A stretch of 64,000 nt of DNA from Leucogyrophana mollusca (Eukaryota > Basidiomycota > Agaricomycetes > Boletales): positions 34,373 through 98,372 of the forward strand of contig MU266421.1 of NCBI GenBank assembly GCA_021014945.1, in the 5' to 3' direction. The notes beneath the pieces were generated by a model that was given only the letters and a program-made list of their open reading frames with translations, had not been told where the DNA came from and ran no database searches. Below are positions 23,944-35,395 of this stretch, piece after piece. How positions within the stretch are numbered: the first letter of the stretch is position 1; every line of letters starts with the position of its first letter. Position numbers and translations under genes: made by a program.

Positions 23944-24734
23944 CTACGGGAATACCGGCATGAGGTTGTGAAACTTGACACAGCGGGGATCGAAGGAGAT
24001 AAGTGGAGATGGTGTGCGGGGACAGATCGCGACACGATCCGGGGAGTGGTAAGACGGGAAAAGCTGGCGAGAAGGAAGGGACTCTGAAAGGCTATCTGCT
24101 CCGGATGAGAGGGGATTTGAGCGTAAAGACGTCTTTCGACGGCGAACTGGCCCAGAAGCTGGAGTGGCATTTAGGGGAAGAGGGCGATCCTCGTCCACAA
24201 GTATTTGCGATAGATCGGCAACATCATATGGACTGAAATTCGGAGGCGAGTCGAGGGCAGAAATCCACGTGAGCTGATCGAAGGCAGATGCGTGCCCATA
24301 GGAGTCAAACGGGCAATCAAGGCGAGAAGGATGGCGACGGCGTCTTGTAGAACGTGCAACGCGATTTGGGTTTCTTCTCCTTGAAGCTGTCCCGCAGGGA
24401 GGTGGCGACTTGGATTTCTGAAAAAACGAGTGAGCCTCGCAGATAGGGCTATTTCGTTGAATGACTGACCAACGCGAAGTGAGCTGGGTCATTGAGGATG
24501 ATGGGGGACAGTAATCGTGGAGGGCTCACGGGCCCGCGTGAGGCGAGGCCCTGTGCAAGTGATCAGTTGAAAAACGCGCTTAGGTATAAGACGACATACC
24601 AGAGGTGCCTCCGCGTCGGCTGGAAACGGCGATTGCATGAGCTGAAAGCGTGTCGACGGTGTTGGTGACTGCAACGTGTTGGAGAGGCAAGGAGCAGCCG
24701 CGAGACGAGGCGATGGTGAGACAATGGATGGCAT
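23944..24734 (-). CDS. Hypothetical protein rich in SP/TP sites
   Basis: Three exons: 24600-24734, 24470-24550 and 23944-24417, giving 229 residues. All junctions have GT...AG ends and phase 0, which supports the model. The protein is not recognised. It looks mostly disordered and holds more than ten Ser-Pro or Thr-Pro pairs (VSPSPR, QSPTPS, VSPPRLLSP, KSKSPPP, RTPSPL) plus basic clusters (ASRRRNPNR, RSTRRRRHP, VRRRKTS). That pattern is common in substrates of cyclin-dependent or MAP kinases. Two ACGCGT boxes (25010-25015, 25203-25208) lie 275-475 bp upstream, so cell-cycle control is possible. Function is otherwise unknown. Confidence 0.6.
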
Positions 24735-25752
24735 TGTGAGGACTGCGGACAATGGGCGTCTTTGTCGTCTGTCGTTGGGGGAAGGGGAATAATGATACAG
24801 ATCGAGGGAACGTGGCAGGGCTTTATGTTTGGCTAGTTAGAGGCAAAAGTGAATCATTATTGTGCTGCAATTCGCAGGACGCCGAAGAGGAAGGGAACAA
24901 TGGAGATTAGAGACGAAACTGGCGGAAACAGAAAACGCTGTCACCTGCAGGCTACCACTCTGAGTTTGCCCAAAAAGGAAACCTGACTCGCCTGGCACAC
25001 ACACACGCCACGCGTAAAACCAGATGGGAACTCCTCCGAGATAAAATCGAACGGTTCCTTGAGCTGTAGCGCAAAGCCGGGATAACGTGCTGGAAAGTTG
25101 CGAGCTGAAAGAGACAAAGGAGTTAAAAAAAATGACCCTGCACCGTTCCTCGCTCACTGCCGAGCCCCACAAAGCAACGCCACTAACGCGCCACTCCAGT
25201 TAACGCGTCGCGTCGTGTCCAAATTGACCGCCGGGTGAAATGTGAAGAGTCACTTCTGCTCTCTCACACCATGGCCATCGTCATAAGCCCATTTTGTATC
25301 ATGACTCGCGCAGCGACCATCGCGGGTGAACAATGCGGAGGATGAATTCGCAGGAACTGACTTGGCTACGCCACGGTATACGACGCCACCAGAAACAGCA
25401 GTCACGTCGTACGACAATGTGGTCTCTGGCGATGTACAGAACCAAGTTCCGGTTGGCTCGACGAAGATACTAGAGATAGAGCACATGGACTATCGAGACC
25501 ATCATGATGGTGTTGACCACCTGTTGACAGGTGCGCAGATTTGGATGGTCTTTACATAAATTTCAGGATAATGACTCAGTCGGGCCAATATTACTCTTGG
25601 AGTCACTCCATGCCATACGAGGTATTTTATTTTTATTCGTGCAGGACTAGTTGTGATTTTAGTACTAGCTGACTCGTAAAAGTGCAACCAAAGAAGAGCG
25701 GGAAGATGTGCAAGAATTACAGAAAATGCGATGTAAGGTGTACAGAAACAGA
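24735..25752. other. 1-kb gap upstream of the SP/TP-rich gene
   Basis: It runs from the start of the unknown gene to the HSP90 stop, both on the minus strand. ACGCGT occurs at 25010-25015 and 25203-25208, the latter within a CG-rich block. A 78-codon minus frame at 25250-25486 looks somewhat protein-like but has no start context, splice partner or homology I can name. Confidence 0.45.
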
Positions 25753-28196
25753 TTAGTCGATTTCCTCCATGGCCGACGTCGAGGTAGCCTCCAATGGCGG
25801 TGGGGCATCGTCACCGGCACTTGGTGCTGACTCCTCTTCCTCATCGTCAACATCGAGACCCAGGCTGATCATGCGGTTGATACGCTTCGCGAAGGACGTG
25901 GGGTCGTCGAGGGAGAAGCCGGAAGTAAGGAGCGCAGTCTCGAACAAGAGGTAGGTCAAGTCGCGGACAGACTTGTCTGCCTTGTCCTCAGCGACCTTAC
26001 GCTTGAGCTCCTTGATGATGGGATTGTGAGGGTTCAGCTCAAGCGTCTTCTTCGATGCCATGTAAGACGACATCGATGAATCACGGAGGGCCTGTGCCTT
26101 CATGATACGCTCCTGTGAACGCGAATTATACATCAGTCATAGAAAAACCTGGATAGGAGAACTCGTACCATGTTTGACGACCAGCCGAACTGCCCGGTGA
26201 CAAGAACGCAAGGAGAGTCGGTGATACGGTTCGAGACGACGACCTTCTCGACCTTGTCGCCGAGAGCCTCCTTGATGGTGGTGCACAGGTCGTTGAACAA
26301 GGCAGCCTCCTCCTCGCGAGCCTTCTTCTCTTCCTCAGTCTCCTCGAGCTCGAGACCTTCTTTCGACACACAGACGAGCTTCTTGCCCTCGAACTCCTTG
26401 AGCTGCGTGGTGGCGTACTCGTCGATGGGGTCAACGAGGAGCAGAACCTCAAAGCCCTTCTTCTTGAGGACTTCAAGGAAGGGTGATTCGCGGACGGCAG
26501 CGAGAGATTCGCCAGTCAAGTAGTAGATCGACTTCTGGATCTCAGGCATGCGAGTTATGTAGTCTGTTTGCAGCGTCAGAGTCGTCGTCACTTGTTAAAT
26601 TGCGTGGCACGACTTACCCTTGAGAGAAGTCTGCTCCTCGGTCGACTTCGTGGAGTAGAAGCGCAGGTACTCAGCAAGCTTGCTGCGGTTCTGGGCATCC
26701 TCGTGGATACCGAGCTTCAAGTTCTTGCCAAACGCCTCGTAGAACTTGGCAAAGTTGTCCTTGTCCTCGGCAATCTCGCTGAAGAGGTCCATGCACTTCT
26801 TGACAATGTTCTTGCGGATGACCTTGAGAATCTTGTTCTGCTGGAGGGTCTCACGAGAGATGTTGAGGGGAAGGTCCTCGGAGTCGACGATACCCTTGAC
26901 GAAGTTGAGGTACTCGGGGATGAGGTCCTCGCAATCGTCCATGATGAAGACGCGGCGGACATAGAGCTTGATGTTGTTGCGCTTTTTCTTGGTCTCGAAC
27001 AAGTCGAAGGGAGCACTTCGGACAATGCATCAATACGGTAGGAGGGAGTCGCATACATCGCCATGCTTACCGTTTGGGGATGAAGAGGATAGCCTTGAAC
27101 TCAAGTTGACCCTCGACGGAGAAGTGCTTAACAGCGAGGTGGTCCTCCCAGTCGTTGGTCAAGGACTTGTAGAAAGCGCCATACTCCTCGGAAGTGATAT
27201 CCTGAGGGTTGCGCGTCCAGATGGGCTTCGTCTTGTTGAGCTCCTCGTTCGTCGTCTCGGTCTCCTTGATCTTCTTCATCTTCTTGTCTTTGGGCTTGTC
27301 ATCCTCGTCGTCGACCTCCTCGATCTTGGACTCCTCCTTGTCCTCGTCTTTCTCCTCGGCCTCGTCATCCTCAACTTCCTGTGAAGAGTAAAGGTTGGTT
27401 TTAATTTCAAGCGCGTTTTGATGGAGAAACGGAAACACACGAACCTTCTCGACCTCCTTGGTAACCGCGAGCTGGATGGGGTATGAGATAAACTCGGAGT
27501 GCTTCTTGACGATGTCCTTGATCTTCTTCTCTTCAATGTACTCGAGCTGGTCCTCCTTGAGGTGGAGGCGAATCTCGGTACCACGGCCAAGAGGAGGGTT
27601 AACGGTATCGGGAGTGATCGTGAAGGTGCCACCGGCCGCGGACTCCCAGATGTACTGCTCGTCGTCGTTGTGTTTTGAGATGACTTGGACGCGCTCGGCG
27701 ACAAGGTAGGCGGAGTAGAAACCGACACCGAATTGACCAATCATAGAAATGTCAGCACCGGAGTTCAAAGCCTCCATGAAGCCCTGGTCGCGAGACGCGT
27801 CAGGAGACTTTCTGGAAGATATCAGGTATTCTTACCTTTGTGCCGGACTTGGCGATGGTACCAAGGTTGTTGACCATGTCGGCCTTGGTCATGCCAACAC
27901 CGGTGTCGCGGATGGTGAGGATCTTGTTCTCCTTGTCAGGGATGATCCGGATGTAGAGCTCCTTCTCGGCGTCGAGAGCCGAAGGATCAGTGAGGGAGGC
28001 ATAACGGATTTTGTCAATGGCATCGGAGCAGTTGGAGATCAGTTCACGAAGGAAGATCTCCTTGTTCGAGTAGAAGGTGTCTATGATCGGAGTCAGCGTT
28101 CCGATAAGCTTAAAGAAAAGTAGGGTTGAACTCACTAATGATCAAGTCAAGCAATTGACTGATCTCGGCTTGGAATCCAAAGCTCTCAGTGGCCAT
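25753..28196 (-). CDS. HSP90: Hsp90 molecular chaperone, cytosolic
   Basis: Seven exons: 28136-28196, 27836-28080, 27445-27783, 27071-27378, 26618-27015, 26169-26563 and 25753-26112, giving 701 residues. The GHKL ATPase domain is intact: [41 protein letters not shown]. An acidic linker follows ([18 protein letters not shown]). The middle domain has the catalytic loop [13 protein letters not shown], and the C domain has AQALRDSS and SGFSLDDP. The protein ends MEEID, not the usual MEEVD, the docking tail for TPR co-chaperones. The reading at 25753-25767 is unambiguous (ATG GAG GAA ATC GAC TAA). Two perfect heat-shock elements lie 168-232 bp upstream. Confidence 0.97.
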
Positions 28197-28363
28197 TTTG
28201 TGCTACAGGGGGTGGTGAGCTGGACGCGACGGTGGATCGCTATTATCGTGCTTACGGGTAATGAAGATTGGGGAGTAGATCTAGGATTGCGGGGGTAAAG
28301 ATGAAAGCTTGTACAGCAAGGATACGCGACTGCCCCCCGTCTTTATGTACTCGGTTTTTTTCG

Positions 28364-28376
28364 TTCTCGAAGTTTC
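28364..28376. promoter_or_regulatory. Heat-shock element, proximal (HSP90)
   Basis: TTCTCGAAGTTTC fits the three-unit HSF consensus TTCnnGAAnnTTC exactly. It sits about 170 bp upstream of the HSP90 start codon. Confidence 0.75.
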
Positions 28377-28415
28377 GACGAGTGTCCTCAACGGGTCCTT
28401 CTCACGCTCAATCTA

Positions 28416-28428
28416 TTCGAGAACATTC
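28416..28428. promoter_or_regulatory. Heat-shock element, distal (HSP90)
   Basis: TTCGAGAACATTC is a second exact TTCnnGAAnnTTC match, 52 bp from the first. Two perfect three-unit elements this close are very unlikely by chance and support HSF control of the gene. Confidence 0.75.
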
Positions 28429-28568
28429 CACAGCACCTGCCTTTCTCGTCATGATAGCTGTCCTGGAGATGACCGCTGGTGCAGGGCATGATAATGGAGA
28501 CAAAGACCAAAACGAATCCTCAAATGAATCGTTTACGGGCTATAGTACAGGCATCATGGATCATACAA

Positions 28569-31505
28569 TCAAAATATCAACGTCGGACTCGACCGAGGCT
28601 CAGAAACCAATCCCTTTCTCCCCTTCAGCACCTCCAACATGGCCCTCATCTCCTCAATCTCATCTTTCAATTCTGCATTCTCCTCTCTTAGCCTGGCGTT
28701 GGCGGCCGTTAATGAAGCCTTTTCGGAAACAAAAGCGGTGATCTCTGCCTCGGGCAGGTGTCGCGAAACCTCATTCTTTTTCTGAGCCAAGGCCAGACGA
28801 GCTTCCAAGGCTTGGTTTTGTCGACGATAGCAACTGCAACAAGCTGTAAGTATGACTGTCAAACGGTTAACGATGGCACTCGTACCGTGCTTCATCGTCC
28901 ATTTTTGACTGCGTCTTTTCAAAACTCTCCAACTGCAGCTCCATTTGCTTGTACTTGCTCTTCATCTCCTGTAATTCCTCGGCGCGGTTATTGAACTTTT
29001 CAAAGTCGGCATCCCTACAGCACACTGTCAGATCTGGGGGCACACGGCACCATTGATCGTACGTACCAGAGCTTCTGCATTCGTATGTGTTGTTCAATCT
29101 GACGCTCGTAGTCTCTCAAACGGTCGATTTTGTGCTGAGTTTCCTTCTTTTGCGTCTGTAGTTCGAAGACCTCTTTCAACGCGTCCGCAAGCAATTTCCC
29201 CTGTGCGACAAATAAGGCCTACATCCCAGACACGTATGAAACCTTGTTCGCGGACGGCAGTACGGGAGCACGCGTACCTTTGACTCTTTTTCTGCGGTGC
29301 GCAAAGCAGCTGCCTCGGAGATCCACGATTTCTTCTCCTCTCGGAACTCGCGCAGTTTCTTTTGAAGTTCGGTGTTCCAGTCGGCGTACTTATTCTTCGC
29401 AGAAGAGGACTGTTCTTTGTGCTCCCTTAGTTCCCGATCCAGGCTTTGAACTTGCGCTTTATACTGGCGAAGCTTGTTATACTGCGTATCCATATGAGTT
29501 GCTAGCCGTGAGGGACGTCTCGAGACACAGGCAAGATACCCACCAGACCTTGCCGTTCAACCTCGGCATTCTTAGACAAGATACGATCTTGGTAGAGTCT
29601 TCCAACGTGCTGGACATTCTCCCGCGAGAGCCACAGCTCGAAATTGAGTTCATTGCGAAGAAGTAAAACCTCCCTTTGCAGAGCTGAAATCGCCTCCGCA
29701 ACATGGGATGGCAGTTGTTCTTGTTCCTTCGACGTGCCGGGCTCAGGGGGCAGGCTAATGATGCTTTTTGAAGGCGAACCGGTTCCAAGAGGGAAAAGCA
29801 CGGATGACCATGCCGTCGAAGGGCTCTCAATATCAACGTCCAAGTTCGACTTGAGGGCCACAGAGGTCGTGATCATGTTCTGCAAAGAAACGCGAGTCTT
29901 CATCGGCGGTAGTTCCGCATAGGCAGGATGGGGGGTGGGAGCTGTCGATGTGTCGTCCTCGTTGGTGATAATGATAGATGCGGCTGGTAACTGAGAGTCT
30001 TCAGGTTCTAGCGCAGTCATGGTGTGGCGGATACCAAGAGCCGTGTTACGAACGTCGAGCATCATGCACTCGCTTGCTATACGTGACACGTTGTAGTTGG
30101 CCCAGGTATCTGGCTCTGATAGCTCTTTTGTCCAGTCACGCCATATGACCCGAGGGTTGACAATGCGGCCCCGCAGCAAAAACTAAGGAAATTAATGAAT
30201 GTGATAAGGGTATCTACCGCCGACACAACATACCTCAGACTTGCTTCGTATATTGTCCTCGTCGAGAGCATCATCCCAGTTGACTGTATATGGCGTTTCG
30301 TAACCCCTGTCGTTGAGATAAGCTGCTGGGGCGCGGAAGAAGCGGAGCAAGTTGCAAGGGAAGAGATAATAAAGGCAAGAGAAGTACGTTCCAGACGGGG
30401 GCGCAGAGGATGCAGCGTTGAAAGTCAGCTCCAGTCGTTCCCAGCCGAAGTCGGGGCGGAGGACGAGCGCTGGGGCTGACTCAACGATGTCGTTAGTAGT
30501 TTCAGGTTGGACATCTGCGGGATCCTGGTCCTCTTGCGTGGGGGATACGATTGGCGGGGGAGTGGATGCGGATCGCTCCTTCCAGCATATAACCCTTGCC
30601 AGTATGGCAAGCAGTCGGGGCAGCATCACCTTCAAGTCCTCGCAAGCTTGCACAGCGAATATTGGAAGCAGCTTCACAAGGACGGTGAGGCCTATAGTGC
30701 AGACCGTCGAAGAGTTATCCAACAATAGTGAGTTTAAGAGGCTGTCCACGAGGGGATGATCGGCCAAAACAGCTGCTAATGATTGGAAAGCTGGCTCCGA
30801 CGTGTAGTAGTTTAGCAGGATGAGCAGCTGGAGGCGAGATGAGGGCGTCATAAAGCAGCCATTGATGACTGTCATAAGGTCCTGGATGGCAGTTAGTAGA
30901 GTCTGGAATGCCTGTTGGCGAGAGCTCACATTAGGTCTCTGTAAGCCCAGCTTCACCAGGACGTCCTGCAGGTTGCATTTCCAGAGCGATCTCTTCTCTC
31001 TCTGTCCCTGATCCATCTCAGCCCACTCAAGAACATCGTCACCAGATCCCTCGTTGTAAGCGTCCAAAAGGTATAGGTCTAGTAGACGCCTCCGAAACTC
31101 TCCAACCTTCTCCGGGTATCGCTCGTCAACTCTCTCTGTAGCGAAGATGACCAGTTCTTTTGCATGGTTTACCGCGGTAGTCGGAAGCTTCGGTTCCCGG
31201 AGGGCAGGGCGGAGTGCAAGGTCAAACCAGGTTGAGATGACCGAGGTGGACGAGAGCAGCGGACGAAGACGATACAAAACAGCTAGGAATAATGCAGTAT
31301 GACTGAGCGATGTATGGTCGACGACCTCGTTGTGGATAGTCTGCAGTTCCTCCTCCAATTGGAAAAGTAGAACTTCGGACTCGTCGCAAGAAGAGCATTC
31401 GATCACGAATGCGTCGACCGCACTCAACCCTTGCTCCAAGGATGCGGCATTGCTAGACTCTTCAAGCGATTGTCGAAGCTGGTGAGAAAGTGCTGCAACA
31501 GACAT
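28569..31505 (-). CDS. TSC1: Hamartin (TSC1) homologue
   Basis: Six exons: 30234-31505, 29540-30182, 29278-29501, 29067-29218 (or to 29200 if a second acceptor is used), 28886-29014 and 28569-28833, giving about 894 residues. The N-terminal 400 residues are helical-repeat-like (VDSLLNSLLLDNSSTVCTIG, ILARVICWKE). A LHP-type block follows (GRIVNPRVIWRDWTKELSEPDTW), as in fungal hamartins. The C-terminal third is a long coiled coil from about residue 590 (LQREVLLLRNELNFELWL, EMKSKYKQMELQLESFEKT, NARLREENAELKDEIEEM). The layout of a helical N-domain, a disordered Ser/Pro region and a coiled coil is that of Tsc1, which stabilises Tsc2, the GAP for Rheb, upstream of TORC1. It lies in tandem with HSP90, 372 bp upstream of its start codon. 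Family assignment is by architecture and short motifs, so slightly less sure than for the enzymes. Confidence 0.72.
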
Positions 31506-31714
31506 GAGATACACCAGCCAAACTCGCTTTCATGAAGTCCTTGGCAATCTGTTTCCGGGGTGCACGCACAGGAATTAACATCACGGGAGGACGAAAACGA
31601 TACAATGCGAGGATTTATTGCTACAGACAAATAGTTTCACGGGAACACTACAAATACATGCTGAAAGGATGGAAGAACGTCCAGCAAAAGTAACGAGCTA
31701 GCACAACGACGAGA

Positions 31715-32723
31715 TCACTTCTTGAGCGGAACATCCTCCGTCTTGAATACGATACCAGTACCGCTCTCCTCCCATTGATCAGCTTTCGAATCCTTTTGGT
31801 ACTCGGGCAAATATCCCTGGCGCAGCTTCCTTTTCTTGTCAGTGTAGATACCCGATCTTTGGTCTCTGGCCTTGATGGCGGCTTCGTCGAGCTGGCCGTC
31901 ATGGGTGTAAGCCATCATGAGCTGCGGCGGACCAAGAGGAAGTTCCGGGGACGTGTCATACGGCCATGTATGAATGGTCTTCCCGTATGTTTGCTGGAGC
32001 TCGAGCATCGCAGGTTGCTCCGCAGTATCGTTGAGAACGTCTGATTGTGCGAATAAGAAAAAATCAGGGTACCACGAATGTGGGCAGCATTAAGATACTT
32101 ACTAGGAACCATGCCCTTGGTCTAATGCGATGTTCATCAGAATGGAATGGATGGTTTGTCAATAGACCTACCTCCAGATACAGAACTCCGCTCTCAACCT
32201 GGACAGGATTTTAAAATGATGTATCGGAGATAAACCAATCCCTCTGACCTCGTATTTGTGCGAATGCCAAAATTTCTTTTCTTCTTCTGGAAGGGATTTA
32301 AATACCTAGCAAGTATGTCAGCGAACGAATGATTCTACTACGATGGCTGAAATCGCACCTGCTCAGTGACCAGGTACTCGATGCCGATCAGTCTTGCATC
32401 AGCCGCGTCAGAATCATAGATGATACACTTCCCAAACCCGATGAGACGGAGAAGAACCCGACGGGGGTAAGGCTTACCTGATGGAAATCCTTGGAGCGGT
32501 GCATGCAAAAGTGATGAGCTTCGACATGACGGGTGTGGTCTTGCCTGTGAGTGTTGTCAGATACAATGAGCTCCTCAACTCTTGGTACGTACGCATAGAC
32601 ATGGAACCCGCAGAGATGTTGGTGGATACGATTGATAGGAGTGAAGGTCATCATTCCCGCACCGGCGGCATCGTACACCGCGGATCCTTCGTGGTAGATT
32701 TGCTTCTTTGTTTCGGGGTTCAT
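31715..32723 (-). CDS. OBAP-like protein (DUF1264 family)
   Basis: Seven exons: 32593-32723, 32478-32544, 32359-32427, 32249-32305, 32172-32198, 32103-32121 and 31715-32040, giving 231 residues. The family core is clear: [72 protein letters not shown] and a late KTIHTWPYD...[11 protein letters not shown] block. In plants these proteins (oil-body-associated proteins) sit on seed oil bodies. Fungal and bacterial members exist, but their role is undefined; lipid-droplet association is inference only. Conserved histidines ([16 protein letters not shown]) could bind metal. The region upstream is shared with NAC alpha. Confidence 0.85.
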
Positions 32724-33298
32724 AGTCGATCAAACAACAGAGGGCAATAATGGCTCAATCGAAAACAAGCGACCTATATACGACCTCCTGGCCGCATGAC
32801 GCGCACTTGAAGTCATCCGTTTGCCAATATTAATCCGTAGCGGAAACGATCGCAAGGCTCCTATAACAATGGATCGAGGAAAGGAGCCTTGGGAATGGTG
32901 GCAAGCATCCTGGATCGAAACTGAAGTCGAACCTTGGTCGAGCAGTCGAGCAGAAATTAAATGCGGGCTACTGGGTCCTCAAAAATGGCCTGCAAGTGTC
33001 CTGGACCGTGCCCGAGCAACTGGATGGCAGTGGTAAGGAGAGGGTGTCAGCGCGCGGCCTAGTCGATTTGCGCTCGGCAAACTCCGTTTCCGTTTTTGCA
33101 CCTGCTGCTCGACGTCGACCACAGTGAACCCAGAGCCTCCCTTTTGAACCTCTGAAAAAAAGTGAAAGGTAAGCTTTTCGTCAGTCGCTGGGCCGTCTAC
33201 AGTTACGATTTCGATGGAAACGATACTCCTTGGGGGTGGATTGCTCATCGTCGCGTCGGATGTCAACCAGCCAACTAAACTCCGATTCTGTGCTTTAG
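32724..33298. other. Divergent promoter region, OBAP-like gene and EGD2
   Basis: A 575-bp gap between divergent start codons. A minus-strand frame (33249 down to about 32979) looks protein-like for its first 50 codons, but it would start only 50 bp from the NAC alpha start and has no recognisable domain, so I do not call it. Confidence 0.45.
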
Positions 33299-34006
<708 letters not shown>

Positions 34007-34176
34007 TCGTGTTCTCCACCTTCGTTATCTGGTCTTCGTCACTGTATCATATCACTGCTGTGTTTGCGCAATGCATCTGGCTCGTGTCTTGCATTTTGAC
34101 ATCGCCCATCGATGACGGTCTTTTAAGGCTCCCAAATTATCACTCTGGAACTCGTGGCAGCTCCATCTATCGCAGA

Positions 34177-35242
34177 TCACGTTGTCCAGCATCTCAATTC
34201 GACAAAGTAATTAGAACGCTCCCAGCCATCTTGGACTATGTCGATGCCTCTAAGATTCGCCTCTGCGAACCCATCAGGGGAACCAATACAAAGTCCAAGC
34301 CCTCGCGCAGCATCATGAGTCAGCTGCGTAAGCTCCCCCTTCGCAAACATGTGGTAATATCGATTATACACTTCTGAATTCGGCGCTGCTGCACCTGTTT
34401 TCGCTTCATAAACGCTCGGCGCCGCGGTCTCTTCTACATTTTGCGTGTTGTGCTTTGTTGAGTTTGGTTGAGAAAGGACCCAGGGTACGAAAACATCTTG
34501 GCCTGGCTCGCAACCTCGCGCAAGGTTTTGCGAAGGCTGTCCTTGACCGCTCGGGGGGAGCTTTCTCTTGGATAGTTCGTCCTGCTCGATGGCCCATACG
34601 TATATGAGGACGCGACCGTGTTTTGATGATACACATTGGAGCAGGCGCTAGCAGAAAATCAGCCACTCCTGATTACTCCTCCCACCAGCACTACGAACCT
34701 GTACGGCTAGCTTTCGGCGCTCATAGGAGGCGAGATGGTGGATGGTAGCTATCGATATAGCGTAGTCCTGTTATTTGGGATTACCAGCCCGTCGACCGCG
34801 ATACGAGGACTTGATCACTGACAAATGCTCCAGGTCTCCATGCATTTCCTAGGACGTCTCCCCAGATGACTTCCCTCGTGATTATATTCGACTGAGCTTC
34901 ACCACCCGCATGCTGGGCGATCTGCAACAGATTTCGACTGCGATCAAGTCCTATTGTCAAGACGCTGCCAGGACGCTCAGCGGGAAGGGGCAGATATTTC
35001 CCGTTGCCGGTACCGGAGTCCAGCCCTATCCAGCCAGTTGGCAGAGTCGAAAGGAATTGGGCTATGATTGGCCATGGCTGGTGGATCGCGTTCAGAAGAG
35101 TGGAAGGATCAGTGAATACTTAGCTCACCTTGTATCGAGTTGACGAGAAGTGCGCGGCAATTTGGTCGTAGATTGCGTGAACATGAAGGTCTTCATGGAT
35201 TTGAGGATCGTCTGTGATGGTTGTTGGAGTAACGTTTTTCAT
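34177..35242 (-). CDS. TRM9: tRNA wobble-uridine carboxymethyl methyltransferase (Trm9/ALKBH8 type)
   Basis: Four exons: 35129-35242, 34823-35077, 34699-34767 and 34177-34647, giving 302 residues. The N-terminus has [22 protein letters not shown], the Trm9 signature. Next is the SAM motif [11 protein letters not shown], with [12 protein letters not shown], then the [18 protein letters not shown] block, [14 protein letters not shown] and the C-terminal [13 protein letters not shown]. With Trm112 it methylates cm5U to mcm5U at position 34 of some tRNAs. The SAM loop has S where DxGxGxG usually reads C or G (LDSGTGNGK), which is still canonical in spacing. A seven-codon uORF ends by overlapping the start codon. 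It lies in tandem with ALG13, 153 bp downstream of its stop. Confidence 0.92.
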
Positions 35243-35262
35243 CGCGGTTCGGGTGAACTCAT
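35239..35262 (-). promoter_or_regulatory. Seven-codon uORF overlapping the TRM9 start codon
   Basis: On the minus strand an ATG at 35262 opens a frame that reads MSSPEPR and stops at a TGA (35241-35239). The stop shares two bases with the TRM9 ATG (35242-35240), making an ATGA overlap. This matters only if transcription starts upstream of 35262, which the sequence cannot show. Confidence 0.5.
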
Positions 35263-35395
35263 GGGCGTCGAGGCGGGTCACATTATAAATTCATTCGCAA
35301 AATTGAGATCGTTTCGAACAAAGTTCAAAATCCACCGCAGATACACAAGTAAAAAGCGAATTGCAGGTCAATCGGACGACAACATCTCTACACGA

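Noticed and set aside
24998..25008. Short CA repeat
   Set aside because: Only about five units, too short to count as a microsatellite of note.
25250..25486. Minus-strand 78-codon frame between HSP90 and the SP/TP-rich gene
   Set aside because: Somewhat protein-like, but no splice partner, domain or start context. Not enough to call.
26568..27041. Plus-strand frame of 157 codons opposite HSP90
   Set aside because: Antisense shadow. HSP90 codon bias leaves the reverse frame open, and the sequence is just repeats of Leu/Val/Glu.
27793..27798. ACGCGT box inside the HSP90 gene
   Set aside because: Single copy inside an intron, as expected by chance.
32979..33249. Minus-strand small gene starting 50 bp from NAC alpha
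   Set aside because: The first 50 codons look plausible, with a good AG acceptor inside, but there is no domain and almost no room for a promoter.
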